Assembly (NCBI RefSeq): GCF_002285285.1
Contig: NZ_NSJF01000007.1
Location: 53,417 to 117,416 of the forward strand
Direction of reading: 5' to 3'
DNA from: Vandammella animalimorsus
Lineage (GTDB): Bacteria > Pseudomonadota > Gammaproteobacteria > Burkholderiales > Burkholderiaceae_C
DNA length: 64,000 nt
Below, piece by piece: positions 27,954 to 37,668 of the stretch. Position numbers and translations under genes: made by a program. The stretch's first letter is position 1; each line of letters opens with the position of its first letter. The notes under the pieces are model-generated. The model searched no databases. It saw only the letters and a program-made list of their open reading frames with translations, and was not told the origin of the DNA.

Positions 27954-30900
27954 ATGATGAACGATCACACCCGGGCGGATGCGCCGCCCACTGACCCCTC
28001 CATCGCCGCGGGCCGCGTGCCTGCGGCCCCGGCCGCCGGCCAGCCAGCGCGCCGCCCGCGCCGACGCTGGTTGCGCGCCTTGCTGTGGCTACTGCTGGGC
28101 CTGGTGCTGTTGCTGGCGTTGGCGCTGGGCGGGCTGTGGTGGTGGGCCAGCCGCGATGGCTCGCTGCCGCGCGCGCTGGCGCTGGCGCAGCGCTACCTGC
28201 CTGCCGGCCATACGCTTGACTACAGCCAGGCGCAAGGCTCCATCACCGGCGGCGGCCAGATCGGCACGTTGCAGTGGCAAATGCCCGGCGTGGCGCTGCA
28301 CATCGACGATCTGCGGCTGGACTGGACGCTGTCCGAACTGCTGGGCCGCGCGCTGCACGTGCGCACTCTGCAGGCCGAGCGCCTGCATGTGCGCCTGACG
28401 CCCCAGCCCGATGCACCGCCCCCGCCTGAGCAGCAACCCTTTGTCATGCCCGACTCTCTGGCCCTGCCGCTGCGCAGCGTGCAATTGCCGCTGCAGGTGC
28501 AGACTTTGGAGATCGAAACCGTTGATGCCGCAGGCCAAAGCCAGATGCAGGTGCTGCAAAACCTGCGCGCGCACTACCGCTATGACGCGCCCTGGCACGC
28601 GCTGCAGCTGCACAGCCTGCACTATGGCCAAAGCCAGGCTCAGGGCCTGGTGCGGCTGCACGCCCAGCAGCTTGATCTACAGGCCACGCTGGGCGCCTGG
28701 CTGCACGACGTGGTGCCCCAGACGCCGCAGACCATGCAGGCCCTGCTGACGGCCGAGGGCACGCTGGCCGGCGGGCCCGATGCCCAGCTGCGCCTGCAAT
28801 TGCAGGCGCAGGAGCGCGCCGCCACCGCCAGCGCCCCGGCCGATCTGCTGGCCGCCTGGGCTGTGGAGGCAGCAGAGACGGCAGCAGAGGCGAGCAAGGC
28901 CGCGCAGACCAGCGCCCCGCAAGCTGCGGCGGCCACAGATTCGGCCCCCCAAACAGCGGCCAAGACGCCAGCCAAGCCAGCGGTCAAGCCAGCCGCTAGC
29001 GCCGCAGCGCAGGCGCAATTGCAGCTGCAGGCCCAGATCCACCCCTGGCGCCGCCTGCCGCTGGGCCAGAGCCGCGTGCAGCTGGCGCACCTCAACGCCC
29101 AGGCCTTCCATGCCCAGGCCCCGGCCACCGATTTGTACGGCACGCTGACGCTGGCGCCGCAAAACCCAGCCCCGGCGGCGCAGGCGCAAGATCCGTGGGC
29201 CGCGCCCTGGCAACTGCAGGCCGAAATCGACAACCGCCAGCCCGGCAACTGGGATGCGCAGCGGCTGCCTGTGCGCCGCCTGCACGCGTTGCTGCACTAT
29301 GCCCCCGAGGCCGTGCGCATCGAACAGGCCACCGTGGAACTCGAAGGCAGAGCCCCAGCCGGCCGGCTGCAACTGAGCGGCCAGGCCGATCCGCAGCGCT
29401 GGAATACGGCCGAGCTGGATCTGGCGCTGCATGCCATTGATCTGCAGGCCCTGCAGGCCAGCCTGCCGCACACGCGCCTGGGTGGCCAGGTCAAGCTGCG
29501 CCCGGCCCCAGGCGCACCCTTGGCCCAGGCGCCAGATGGCGCACCACATGGCGCGCAGCCCGATTGGCTGCAATCGCCCTGGCAGATCGACGCCGAGCTG
29601 CGCAACGCCCAGGCTGGGCCATTGGATCGGCAGCGCCTGCCACTGGCGCAGCTGCTGACGCAACTGCAGATCGCGCCCGAGCGCTGGAGCGTCCAAACCC
29701 TGCAGGCGCACTTTGGCGCCGCTGCCGCCAGCGCGGAGACTGCGGCCCAGGCCGGGCCGGCGCACCTGCAACTGCAAGGCCACTTCGCGCCGCAAACCCA
29801 GGCCTTGGCCGTGCAAGGCGAGCTGCAGCAACTGCCGCTGCAGGCCGTGCACGGCGAGCTGGCCAGCGCGCAAGCGCCCAGCCTGAGCGGGGCGTTCTCC
29901 GCCCAGGGCCAGCTGGAGCAGGACATCGCCTTCGAGGCCGACATTCGTGGCACTGGCGCGGCCCAGGCTGGGCCGGGCGCAGCCTGGGCCGTGCGCACCA
30001 TCCAGGCCAAAGGCCGCTGGCAACCGCAGCTGCTGGACGTGCAGCAGCTGCAGCTGGACGCGCTGGGCGCCAAGGTCGAGGCCAGCAAACTGCAGGTGGC
30101 CTTGCCTGCGGCCGAGCGCATCGAGGCCGTGCTCAGCGCCAGCGCGCCTGGCCTGAGCCTGCAGGCCGACACGGCCATGCAGCAGGCCACGGGCGCAGGC
30201 AAGCTGGCGCTGCAGGTGGCCTCGGCCGAGCAACTGCTGGCCTGGCTGCGCGGGCTGCCCGTGGTCGGTGCGGCCTTGCCGCCGCTGCAGGCCCAAGGCG
30301 CGTTGCAGTTCGAGGCCGACTGGAATGGCGGCTGGCAGCAGTGGCTGCAAGGCCTGCAAAAGCCCGCCGCCCATCCGCAGCTGCGCCTGGCTGCCAAGGC
30401 GCACAGCCAGGGCCTGCGCATCGTGCTGCCCGCGGCCGACAGCCCCGCGCAAACCCAAGCCAAGGCCAAAGGCAAAACTCAGAAGAAAACGCCCGCCAGG
30501 TCAGCCGGCCAGGCCCCAGGCACGCAACTGGCCATCAAGGCCTTGCAGCTGCAGCTTGAAGGCAATCTGGCTGCCGCCACGCTGGCTTTGCATGGCGATG
30601 TGCGCGCCAACGATGCGCAGGCCGTGCTGGATGCGCGTGCGCGCATGAGCCAGGCCCAGGCCACAGGCGGCGCAACTGCCGCCTGGGACATTGCCATCGA
30701 GCAACTGGGCGCGGCTGCCACGCTGCCCGGCCAGGCCGGGCCCTGGCGCTTGCAAGTGGCCGATGGCCTGCGCCTGAAGCTGCAAAACGGCCAGGCGCTG
30801 CGCGTGGATGCCACGGCCGGCCAGGCCAGCCTGACGCCGCCGGCGCAGGTGGCCCGCCAGGGCGAGGCGCTGCAGCTGCGCTGGGAGCCGCTGCAATGGC

Positions 30901-32765
30901 AGCAGCGCCCAGGCGGCGCCATGCAGTTGCAAAGCCGCGGCCAGTTCAGCGGCCTGGTGGTTGGCTGGGTCGATGCGCTGCTGCCGCAGCAGCGCCCCTT
31001 GCAGGCTGCGGGCCTGCACTCCAGCCTGGTGCTGCAAGGCAATTGGGACATCGACATGGGCCAGCAGCTGCGCGTGCAGGCCGCGCTGCAGCGCAGCAGC
31101 GGCGAGCTGTGGCTGGGCGAGCCATCGGCCGCGCAAGCCGCAGCGGCTGTGGCCCCGGGCACGACGGTGCAAAGCAACGCACCGCGCCGGCGCGGCGTGG
31201 CCGCAGGCATCAAGAATCTGGCGCTGCGCCTGCAATCGCAGGGTGAGCAGTTGCAGGCCACGCTCGATTGGGACACCGAGCGCGCCGGCACCGTGCAGGC
31301 GCAGGTGCAGACGCGGCTGGCCCAGCAGGGCGGTGGCTGGGCCTTGCCAGCCGATGCGCCGCTGGACGGCCGCGTGCAGGCCAAGGTGCAGGATTTGGGC
31401 GTTTGGGCTGGCTTGGCGCCACTGGGCTGGCGCATTGCCGGCGCGCTGGAGGCCGACGTGCGGCTGGCCGGCACGCTGCAGGCGCCGCAGTTGCAGGGGC
31501 CCATCCGGGCGCGCCAGCTCAATGTGCGCTCGGTGCTCGATGGGGTGGACTTGCACGATGGTCGCCTTGAGGCCCAGCTCCAGGGCAGTCGCCTGCAGAT
31601 CGAAGAGCTGGTGCTGCACGGCGGCACGGGCAGCAATGCCTACGTGCCCGGCCTGAGCGGCAACCGCACGCCCGCGCCGGTGGAGCGCGGCCGCATGGTG
31701 GCCAGCGGCGTGCTCGATTGGAGTGGCGTGGGCGCAGCCGGGGCAGCCGGCACGGGCCTGGCGCTGGATGTGAAGGCGCAGCTGGAGCAAATGCAGGTGC
31801 TGGTGCGCAACGATCGGCAAATGAGCCTGAGCGGCACGCTGCAGGCGGCGCTGGCTGGTGGCGCGCTGCGCGTGCGCGGCGACGTGCGGGTCGATCGCGC
31901 TGCCATCACCTTGCCCGAATCCCAAGCGCCAGTGCTGGGCGACGACGTGCTGGTGGTGCGCCGTGGCGTGCCGCAAGATCAGGTCGCGCCCAAGAGTGCG
32001 AAGCAACGGGCTGAAGAACGGGCCGAGAAGCAGGCCGAGCAGGAAGAGGGCGAGCAACCGCGCGGCCAGCTGAAAACGGCCAAGCCCATGGATTTGCGCA
32101 TTCAGCTTGACCTGGGGCGCGACTTCGCATTGCAGGGCTATGGCATCACCACGCGTCTGGAAGGCAATCTGACCGTGACCAGCACTGCCAAGGGGCCAGG
32201 GCCGGTGAGCGTGGTCGGCGAGATTCGCACCGACGAGGGTCGTTACCGCGCCTGGGGCCAGGCGCTGAATGTGGAGCGCGGCGTGGTGCGCTTCAATGGC
32301 CCGTACGCCAACCCCTCCATCGACATGCTGGCGGTGCGCCCGAACATCGACGTGCGCGCCGGCGTGCGCGTCACCGGCACGGCGCAGGCGCCGCGTGTGC
32401 GGCTGTACTCCGAGCCTTCGCTGCCCGAGTCCGAGGCCTTGTCCTGGGTCGTGCTGGGGCGTGCGCCGGGCGCGGGTTCGGGCGGCGGCAACGCCATGCA
32501 GCAGGCGGCGCTGGGCTTGCTCGCTGGCAGCGTGGGCGACAGCCTGGCCGGTGGCCTGGGCTTTGACGAAGTGGGCCTGAGCCAGAGCGGGGTCTCCATC
32601 GGCAAGCGCCTGTCTGACCAGCTCTACATCACCTACGAGGCCGGTCTGTCAGGCGCTGCCAGCACGCTGTACGTGTTCTATGACATCACGCGGCGGCTGA
32701 CGGCGCGCGGCCAAACGGGCCAGACCAGTGCGGTGGATTTGATCTACACCATCAGCTACGACTGA
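27954..32765 (+). CDS. tamB: Translocation and assembly module subunit TamB
   Basis: A 1603-residue AsmA-like protein anchored in the inner membrane by one helix (ALLWLLLGLVLLLALALGGLWWW, about residues 43-65) and reaching across the periplasm as a lipid-conducting beta-taco. The middle is very rich in Gln, Ala and Leu. The conserved DUF490/TamB C-terminal domain is clear from about residue 1370 (LRIQLDLGRDFALQGYG, GEIRTDEGRYRAWGQALNVERG, SEALSWVVLGRAPG, LYITYEAGLSGAAST) and ends in the typical barrel-like YTISYD. ATG codons at 27954 and 27957 are both usable. It is longer than Escherichia coli TamB (1259), mostly through the Ala/Gln-rich middle. Confidence 0.95.
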   Translation: MMNDHTRADAPPTDPSIAAGRVPAAPAAGQPARRPRRRWLRALLWLLLGLVLLLALALGGLWWWASRDGSLPRALALAQRYLPAGHTLDYSQAQGSITGGGQIGTLQWQMPGVALHIDDLRLDWTLSELLGRALHVRTLQAERLHVRLTPQPDAPPPPEQQPFVMPDSLALPLRSVQLPLQVQTLEIETVDAAGQSQMQVLQNLRAHYRYDAPWHALQLHSLHYGQSQAQGLVRLHAQQLDLQATLGAWLHDVVPQTPQTMQALLTAEGTLAGGPDAQLRLQLQAQERAATASAPADLLAAWAVEAAETAAEASKAAQTSAPQAAAATDSAPQTAAKTPAKPAVKPAASAAAQAQLQLQAQIHPWRRLPLGQSRVQLAHLNAQAFHAQAPATDLYGTLTLAPQNPAPAAQAQDPWAAPWQLQAEIDNRQPGNWDAQRLPVRRLHALLHYAPEAVRIEQATVELEGRAPAGRLQLSGQADPQRWNTAELDLALHAIDLQALQASLPHTRLGGQVKLRPAPGAPLAQAPDGAPHGAQPDWLQSPWQIDAELRNAQAGPLDRQRLPLAQLLTQLQIAPERWSVQTLQAHFGAAAASAETAAQAGPAHLQLQGHFAPQTQALAVQGELQQLPLQAVHGELASAQAPSLSGAFSAQGQLEQDIAFEADIRGTGAAQAGPGAAWAVRTIQAKGRWQPQLLDVQQLQLDALGAKVEASKLQVALPAAERIEAVLSASAPGLSLQADTAMQQATGAGKLALQVASAEQLLAWLRGLPVVGAALPPLQAQGALQFEADWNGGWQQWLQGLQKPAAHPQLRLAAKAHSQGLRIVLPAADSPAQTQAKAKGKTQKKTPARSAGQAPGTQLAIKALQLQLEGNLAAATLALHGDVRANDAQAVLDARARMSQAQATGGATAAWDIAIEQLGAAATLPGQAGPWRLQVADGLRLKLQNGQALRVDATAGQASLTPPAQVARQGEALQLRWEPLQWQQRPGGAMQLQSRGQFSGLVVGWVDALLPQQRPLQAAGLHSSLVLQGNWDIDMGQQLRVQAALQRSSGELWLGEPSAAQAAAAVAPGTTVQSNAPRRRGVAAGIKNLALRLQSQGEQLQATLDWDTERAGTVQAQVQTRLAQQGGGWALPADAPLDGRVQAKVQDLGVWAGLAPLGWRIAGALEADVRLAGTLQAPQLQGPIRARQLNVRSVLDGVDLHDGRLEAQLQGSRLQIEELVLHGGTGSNAYVPGLSGNRTPAPVERGRMVASGVLDWSGVGAAGAAGTGLALDVKAQLEQMQVLVRNDRQMSLSGTLQAALAGGALRVRGDVRVDRAAITLPESQAPVLGDDVLVVRRGVPQDQVAPKSAKQRAEERAEKQAEQEEGEQPRGQLKTAKPMDLRIQLDLGRDFALQGYGITTRLEGNLTVTSTAKGPGPVSVVGEIRTDEGRYRAWGQALNVERGVVRFNGPYANPSIDMLAVRPNIDVRAGVRVTGTAQAPRVRLYSEPSLPESEALSWVVLGRAPGAGSGGGNAMQQAALGLLAGSVGDSLAGGLGFDEVGLSQSGVSIGKRLSDQLYITYEAGLSGAASTLYVFYDITRRLTARGQTGQTSAVDLIYTISYD

Positions 32766-32829
32766 GCCACACCCAGCCTACGACCAAGCCCTGCTGCGGC
32801 AGGGCTGCCACCAACAACGCCCCTGCACC

Positions 32830-33810
32830 ATGACCCATCCCGTTTTCGAGGCGCTGCTGCCGGTGGTGCTGCTGATCGCCCTGGGCTACTGCGTGGGCCG
32901 CAAGGGCTGGGTGGGCGCGGCGGCCACCAAGGATTTGTCCAATTTGGTGTTTTTGGTGCTGGCGCCGGCGCTGCTGTTTCGCACCATGAGCGGCGTGCGC
33001 GTGCAGGACATCGACTTCCGCCCGGTGCTGGTGTACTTCGGCGCCATGTGGCTGGTGTTTGGCGCAGTGCTTTGGCGCCTGGGGCTGACGCGCCGCGCCG
33101 CCGTGCTGGGCCTGGCGGCCACCTTTTCCAACACCTTGATGATCGGCGTGCCGCTGGTGGGCCTGGCCTATGGCCAGCAGGGCCTGGTGACGCTGTTTGC
33201 GCTGGTCTCGCTGCACGCTTTCGTGATGCTGACCATGGTGACCGTGGTGTTGGAATTTGCCGTGCTGGCCGAACAGCAGCGCGCTGCAGACGGCAGCGCG
33301 GCCGCTGCGCTGCACTGGCCGGCGCGGCTGCGCAAGCTGGCGCTGACGGTGGCGCGCGCCGGCCGGGCCTCGCTGCTGCACCCGGTGCCGCTGCCCATCC
33401 TCTGCGGCCTGCTGTTTGCGCAGACCGGCCTGCAGCTGCCAAGTGTGATCGACCGGCCGCTGCAGCTGCTGGGCGCGGCCTTTGGCCCGGTGGCGCTGCT
33501 GCTGGTGGGCATCAGCCTGGCGGGCACGGCCCTGGGCGGCCATTGGCGCGTGGCGCTGGGCCTGATGCTGATGAAGAATCTGCTGCACCCGCTGGTGCTG
33601 GCGCTGCTGGGGCTGGCCCTGGGCTTTGCCGGCGTGCCCTTTGCGGTGATGGTGCTGGCCGCCAGCCTGCCCATTGGCGCCAACGTTTACCTGTACGCCA
33701 TGCGTTACCGCGTGGCCGAGGAGGAAGTCACCGCCGCCATTGCCATGTCCACCATGCTGGGCGTGGCCACGGTGGCGCTGGTCATGGCCTTGGTGCCTTA
33801 TTTGCCATAG
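32830..33810 (+). CDS. AEC-family carrier (auxin efflux carrier type permease)
   Basis: The 326-residue membrane protein has about ten helices in two repeats of five, with PVVLLIALGYCVGRKGWVGAAATKDLSNLVFLVLAPALLF at the start, the conserved pattern of bacterial AEC permeases, and a C-terminal LVMALVPYLP. These carriers move small organic acids such as malonate or malate. No metabolic partner is adjacent, so the substrate is open. The 64-bp gap after tamB holds a GC hairpin, AGCCCTGC-TGCG-GCAGGGCT, without a T-tract. Confidence 0.88.
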   Translation: MTHPVFEALLPVVLLIALGYCVGRKGWVGAAATKDLSNLVFLVLAPALLFRTMSGVRVQDIDFRPVLVYFGAMWLVFGAVLWRLGLTRRAAVLGLAATFSNTLMIGVPLVGLAYGQQGLVTLFALVSLHAFVMLTMVTVVLEFAVLAEQQRAADGSAAAALHWPARLRKLALTVARAGRASLLHPVPLPILCGLLFAQTGLQLPSVIDRPLQLLGAAFGPVALLLVGISLAGTALGGHWRVALGLMLMKNLLHPLVLALLGLALGFAGVPFAVMVLAASLPIGANVYLYAMRYRVAEEEVTAAIAMSTMLGVATVALVMALVPYLP

Positions 33811-33873
33811 GCGCAGCGTTGCACTGTCCGGCTGGATTCGAGCAGACCTTGCCGAGCGGCTCTGGGCAGGCGC

Positions 33874-35100
33874 TCAGCCCATGGCCCACTGCGTGAGTGT
33901 GTGGATGACCAGCCCCACCAGGCCGCCCACCAGCGTGCCGTTGATGCGGATGTATTGCAGGTCGCGGCCCAGGTGGGTCTCCACCTCCTCGATCAGCTCG
34001 CGCGTGTCCCACTGGCCGACGCGCTCGCTGATGTAGCGGCGGATGGCCGGGCGGTAGCGCTCGACGATCTGCGGGCCCAGCTCCTGCACCTGCGCGTTGA
34101 GCCATTGCTGCATTTGCGGGTTGTCTTGCAGCTCACGCCCCAGGTGGGTGATGCCGGCGATCAGGCGCTGGTGCAGGCTGGAGTGCGGGTCCTGCACGTC
34201 GCGCTCCAGCCAGCGCAGCAGGTCGCCCCAGAGCGCCTGCAGATACTCGTTCAGGGCCGGGTGTTGCAGCAGGTCATCGCGCACCTGGTTGGCTTTTTGC
34301 TGCAGCTGCGGGTCGTTGCGCAGGCGCTCGATCCAGTCGCGCACGGCGCGGTCCAGGCGCTGGCGCAGCGGGTGCTCGGGCGACTCGCCCATCTCGGCCA
34401 GGTTGCGTGCGATGGCGGCGACGATCTTGCGTGTGGTCAGGCGCGCGGCGGCCTGGTCCAGCGCCAGGTAGCGCAGCGCGCGCAGCTCGCGCGCAATGGC
34501 CTGGGTGATGTGCTGTTGGGCGCTGTCGCTTTCGACCACGCCGGCCAGCTGGGTCAGCATTTCGTCGAGCAGGCTCTGGTGGCGCTGTTCGGCGGTGAGC
34601 GCATCGAGCACTGCGGCGCTGCTGTGCGAGACGTCGATCTGCTGCAGTGCGGTGCGCACGTTGCGCGTGAAGAAGCTGCGCACGCGCTCGTCGTCCAGCG
34701 CCGTCAGCCCAAATTGCGCCGTGGCCACCATGGGCTGCACCAGCGCGCGGGCGTTGTCTGGTTGCTGCAGCCATTGCGCCAGCCAGGGCGCAGCATTCCA
34801 GCGGAGCAGGCGCTCGCGCACATGCTGGCCGCTGAGGAAGTTGCGGTCTAGGAAATCGGCCAAGCCCGTGCCCAAGCGCTGCTGGTTTTTGGCCAGCACC
34901 GCCGTGTGAGGAATGGGCAAGCCCATGGGATGGCGAAACAGTGCCACGACGGCAAACCAATCGGCCAGCGCACCGACCATGCCGGCCTCGGCAAAGGCTG
35001 CCACATACGGCCAGGCCGGGTGCTGTGCACTCAAGGCAGTGGCAACGACGTAGGTGATGGTGACGATGAGCAGCAGGAACAGGGCAATGGAATGTCGCAT
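33874..35100 (-). CDS. DUF445 membrane protein
   Basis: A 408-residue protein with an N-terminal membrane helix (MRHSIALFLLLIVTITYVVATAL), the conserved GMVGALADWFAVVALFRHPMGLPIPHTAVLAKNQQRLG motif of DUF445, a long helical middle and a second hydrophobic segment at the C-terminus (LVGGLVGLVIHTLTQWAMG). The topology suggests an inner-membrane protein with a large helical domain. The reading frame extends much farther upstream, overlapping hipO on the other strand; the ATG at 35100 starts the conserved sequence. Its function is not known. Confidence 0.88.
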   Translation of the reverse strand: MRHSIALFLLLIVTITYVVATALSAQHPAWPYVAAFAEAGMVGALADWFAVVALFRHPMGLPIPHTAVLAKNQQRLGTGLADFLDRNFLSGQHVRERLLRWNAAPWLAQWLQQPDNARALVQPMVATAQFGLTALDDERVRSFFTRNVRTALQQIDVSHSSAAVLDALTAEQRHQSLLDEMLTQLAGVVESDSAQQHITQAIARELRALRYLALDQAAARLTTRKIVAAIARNLAEMGESPEHPLRQRLDRAVRDWIERLRNDPQLQQKANQVRDDLLQHPALNEYLQALWGDLLRWLERDVQDPHSSLHQRLIAGITHLGRELQDNPQMQQWLNAQVQELGPQIVERYRPAIRRYISERVGQWDTRELIEEVETHLGRDLQYIRINGTLVGGLVGLVIHTLTQWAMG

Positions 35101-35160
35101 GGCTGAAAAATGGTGCAGTGGCGGTGTGGTGGGCAAGGGGGCGCAGGGGCGCATCTTGCC

Positions 35161-35247
35161 AGAGCCTGCTGCGGCCGCAGCAATGGCCGCCAGGCGGTGC
35201 TGGCATTGCAATGGTGGTATCGTGCGCCAAGCCTTCGAGCAGGCTCT
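35161..35247. repeat. Short inverted-repeat segment upstream of hipO
   Basis: AGAGCCTGCT at 35161-35170 and its complement AGCAGGCTCT at 35238-35247 bound an 87-bp segment in the divergent DUF445/hipO region. The end sequence differs by one base from the family-1 element end (AGAGCCTGTT), so this may be a decayed or shortened relative. It ends 27 bp before the hipO ATG and so probably carries its promoter. Confidence 0.45.
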
Positions 35248-35274
35248 TGACTCCACGAGACACCCCTCTGATTT

Positions 35275-36489
35275 ATGAAGCTGATTGATTCCATCGTTGA
35301 CCAGGCGCAGGAGCTGGTGGCATTGCGCAAGGACATCCACGCCCACCCGGAGCTGGGTTTTGAAGAACACCGCACGGCCGAGTTGGTCGCCCAGCGCCTG
35401 ACGCAGTGGGGCATCCCCGTGCACCGTGGCCTGGGGGTGACCGGGGTGGTGGGCATCGTGCACGGCCGCGATGGCGGCGCCAGCGGCAAGGCCATCGGCC
35501 TGCGCGCCGACATGGACGCGCTGCCCATGCAAGAGTTCAACACCTTTGAGCACGCCAGCCAGACGCCGGGCAAGATGCACGCCTGCGGCCACGATGGCCA
35601 TACGGCCATGCTGCTGGCAGCGGCGGCGCACTGGGCGCATGGCCGCCACCGTGATTTCGACGGCACGGTGTATTTGATCTTTCAGCCGGCCGAGGAAGGC
35701 GGCGGCGGCGCGCGGGAGATGGTGCAGCAGGGCCTGTTCGAGCAATTCCCGATGGATGCGGTCTTTGGCATGCACAACTGGCCGGGTATGCCGGTGGGCA
35801 GCATGGCTGTGGGCGCCGGGCCGGTGATGGCTTCGTCCAACGAATTCTGCGTGCGCATCCGTGGCAAGGGCGGGCACGCCGCAATGCCCAATCTGGCCGT
35901 GGATCCGATGCCCGTGGCCTGCCAGATGGTGCTGGCCTTTCAGACCATCGTCAGCCGCAACGTCAAGCCGTTGGACACGGCCGTGTTGTCGGTGACCATG
36001 GTGCATGGCGGCGAGGCCAACAACGTCATCCCCGATGCCTGTGAGCTGCACGGCACGGTGCGCACCTTCCGCACCGAGGTGCTGGACCTGGTCGAGGCGC
36101 GCATGCGCAAGCTGGCGCTGGACATCGGCAGCGCTTTCGATTGCGAGGTGGAGTTCGTTTTCGAGCGCAATTACCCGGCCACCGTCAACAGCGAGGCCGA
36201 GGCGGCGCTGGCGCAGCGCGTCATGCACGACATGCTCGGCCCCGAGCACACCCTGGTACAAGAGCCGTCGATGGGGGCGGAGGATTTCTCCTTCATGCTG
36301 CTGGAAAAGCCCGGCGCCTATTGCTTTATCGGCAATGGCGATGGCGGGCACCGCGTGGAGGGCCATGGCGTGGGCCCTTGCCTGCTGCACAACCCCAGCT
36401 ATGACTTCAACGACGCGCTGATCCCGCTGGGCGGCAGCTACTGGGTGCGCTTGGCCGAGCGCTGGTTTGCCGAGCAGGCCAGTCAGTAA
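35275..36489 (+). CDS. hipO: M20 family amidohydrolase (hippurate hydrolase type)
   Basis: A 404-residue metallopeptidase-fold hydrolase. It starts LRKDIHAHPELGFEEHRTAELV, with the metal-site motif MHACGHDGHTAMLL, the FQPAEEGGGGAREMVQQGLF glutamates and the dimerisation domain with GKGGHAAMPNLAVDPM. This set is typical of HipO/IAA-amino acid hydrolase/N-acyl amino acid amidohydrolases, which split N-acyl amino acids such as hippurate in the cytoplasm. The exact substrate cannot be read from sequence. The gene stands alone, converging with the esterase gene over a terminator hairpin. Confidence 0.9.
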   Translation: MKLIDSIVDQAQELVALRKDIHAHPELGFEEHRTAELVAQRLTQWGIPVHRGLGVTGVVGIVHGRDGGASGKAIGLRADMDALPMQEFNTFEHASQTPGKMHACGHDGHTAMLLAAAAHWAHGRHRDFDGTVYLIFQPAEEGGGGAREMVQQGLFEQFPMDAVFGMHNWPGMPVGSMAVGAGPVMASSNEFCVRIRGKGGHAAMPNLAVDPMPVACQMVLAFQTIVSRNVKPLDTAVLSVTMVHGGEANNVIPDACELHGTVRTFRTEVLDLVEARMRKLALDIGSAFDCEVEFVFERNYPATVNSEAEAALAQRVMHDMLGPEHTLVQEPSMGAEDFSFMLLEKPGAYCFIGNGDGGHRVEGHGVGPCLLHNPSYDFNDALIPLGGSYWVRLAERWFAEQASQ

Positions 36490-36514
36490 TGGTTTGACTG
36501 GATGGAACATGCAC

Positions 36515-36545
36515 CGGGCGCCTTGAGGCGCCCGTGGTGTTTTAG
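36515..36545. terminator. Bidirectional terminator between hipO and the esterase gene
   Basis: CGGGCGCC-TTGA-GGCGCCCG at 36515-36534 forms a perfect 8-bp stem in a 72-bp gap between converging genes. The plus-strand tail is TGGTGTTTT; the minus-strand side has no clear T-run, so it works best for hipO. Confidence 0.65.
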
Positions 36546-36561
36546 GGCCGGGGCCGGACTT

Positions 36562-37644
36562 TCAGCGCCCGGAGGCGCCGCTGGCCTGCGGCGGCTGCAG
36601 GCCGTAGTCGGCGTCCTTCCACTGCGCGGGGCGGCTGGTGTTGGCCACGGCTTGCATCAGCGAAGGCATCATGGTGTCGCCGTGCGTCAGGTCGGGCCAG
36701 AGCTGGAACTGGGCCTGCAGCCCAGGCCAGCGCAGCGCGGCCAGTTGCTGGGCCATCTCGCGCGCGCGGGTGATTTGCAGGCGCACCGTGTGGCGCTGGC
36801 CGGTGGGCGGCGCATGGGCCGGGCGGCCTTGGGCGCTGGGCTCTTCGAGCGAGCCTGCGTAAAGGAACACCTGAGCCTGACCGCTGGGCTGTGCGCCGCC
36901 GTAGTGGCTGGCATAGCGCTGCGTGAAGCGGGCCTGCTCTTGCAGCAGGTAGGCGTCGTGCCACCAGATCGAAGGACTGGCAGCGTAATACTGGCCAAAC
37001 AGCGCCGGGCGGGTGAAGAGCGCATGCAGCACGAACAGCCCGCTGAGCGAATGGCCGAACAGGCCCAGGCGCTGCCTGTTCAGCGGCAGGCGCTGCGCCC
37101 AGTCGGCCAACAGCACGTGCTCCAGAAAATCCAGCAAGCGATCAGCGCCGCCTTCGGGAGCCTGCACGCCTGGTGCGGGCGGGGTGTAGTCGCGGCGGCG
37201 GCTGGTGGCATCGAACAAAGCATCGCCTGGGTGGCCGATGCCGATGATGACGCTGGGCTGGCCGCGCACATAGACTGGGCGCGTTTGCTGCAGCCGCGCC
37301 CATTGCGCCGCCAGCGGGAAGATGGCATTGCCGTCCAATACAACCAGCGCCGGGTAGCCCTCGGGCGGGGCGGGTTGTTCGGGCATTTGCAACCAGATGC
37401 GCCAGCGCTGGCCGCTGGCGTGGTCTTCCCAATCGAACCAGCCAGCACCGTCGATGCGCGCTGGGTGCATGGGCAGATCGGCCAGGGGGTGGGGCGAGGG
37501 CAGGGGGCTTGCTGAGGACATGGGTGGGCGCGGGCCTGCGCAGCCGCTCAAAGCCAGGCCGGCGCCCAGCCCCAGGCCAATGCGCAAGGCGGCACGGCGT
37601 GAGGCGGTAAAGGGCAGGGCGGTGGCAAGGGGGCTGTTGGGCAT
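36562..37644 (-). CDS. Secreted alpha/beta-hydrolase esterase, IroE/Fes-like
   Basis: The 360-residue protein has a twin-arginine-like start (SRRAALRIGLGLGAGLALSGCAG) with a lipobox at LSGC, so it is exported and probably lipid-anchored. The nucleophile elbow is GLFGHSLSGLFVLHALF (Ser in GHSLSG), with the early LVVLDGNAIFPLAAQWARLQ, DYTPP and the late WPDLTHGDTMMPSL motifs. It matches the esterase D/ferric-enterobactin esterase family that includes IroE. No siderophore genes are near, so a siderophore role is only one option. It lies 24 bp after xth and is likely co-transcribed with it. Confidence 0.82.
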   Translation of the reverse strand: MPNSPLATALPFTASRRAALRIGLGLGAGLALSGCAGPRPPMSSASPLPSPHPLADLPMHPARIDGAGWFDWEDHASGQRWRIWLQMPEQPAPPEGYPALVVLDGNAIFPLAAQWARLQQTRPVYVRGQPSVIIGIGHPGDALFDATSRRRDYTPPAPGVQAPEGGADRLLDFLEHVLLADWAQRLPLNRQRLGLFGHSLSGLFVLHALFTRPALFGQYYAASPSIWWHDAYLLQEQARFTQRYASHYGGAQPSGQAQVFLYAGSLEEPSAQGRPAHAPPTGQRHTVRLQITRAREMAQQLAALRWPGLQAQFQLWPDLTHGDTMMPSLMQAVANTSRPAQWKDADYGLQPPQASGASGR

Positions 37645-37668
37645 GGTGGTGAATGTGAGAACAGGCTT

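Noticed and set aside
36562..37644. Siderophore esterase role for the IroE/Fes-like hydrolase
   Set aside because: The fold fits, but no siderophore synthesis, receptor or Fur-box-like site was seen nearby, so only the esterase family is called.
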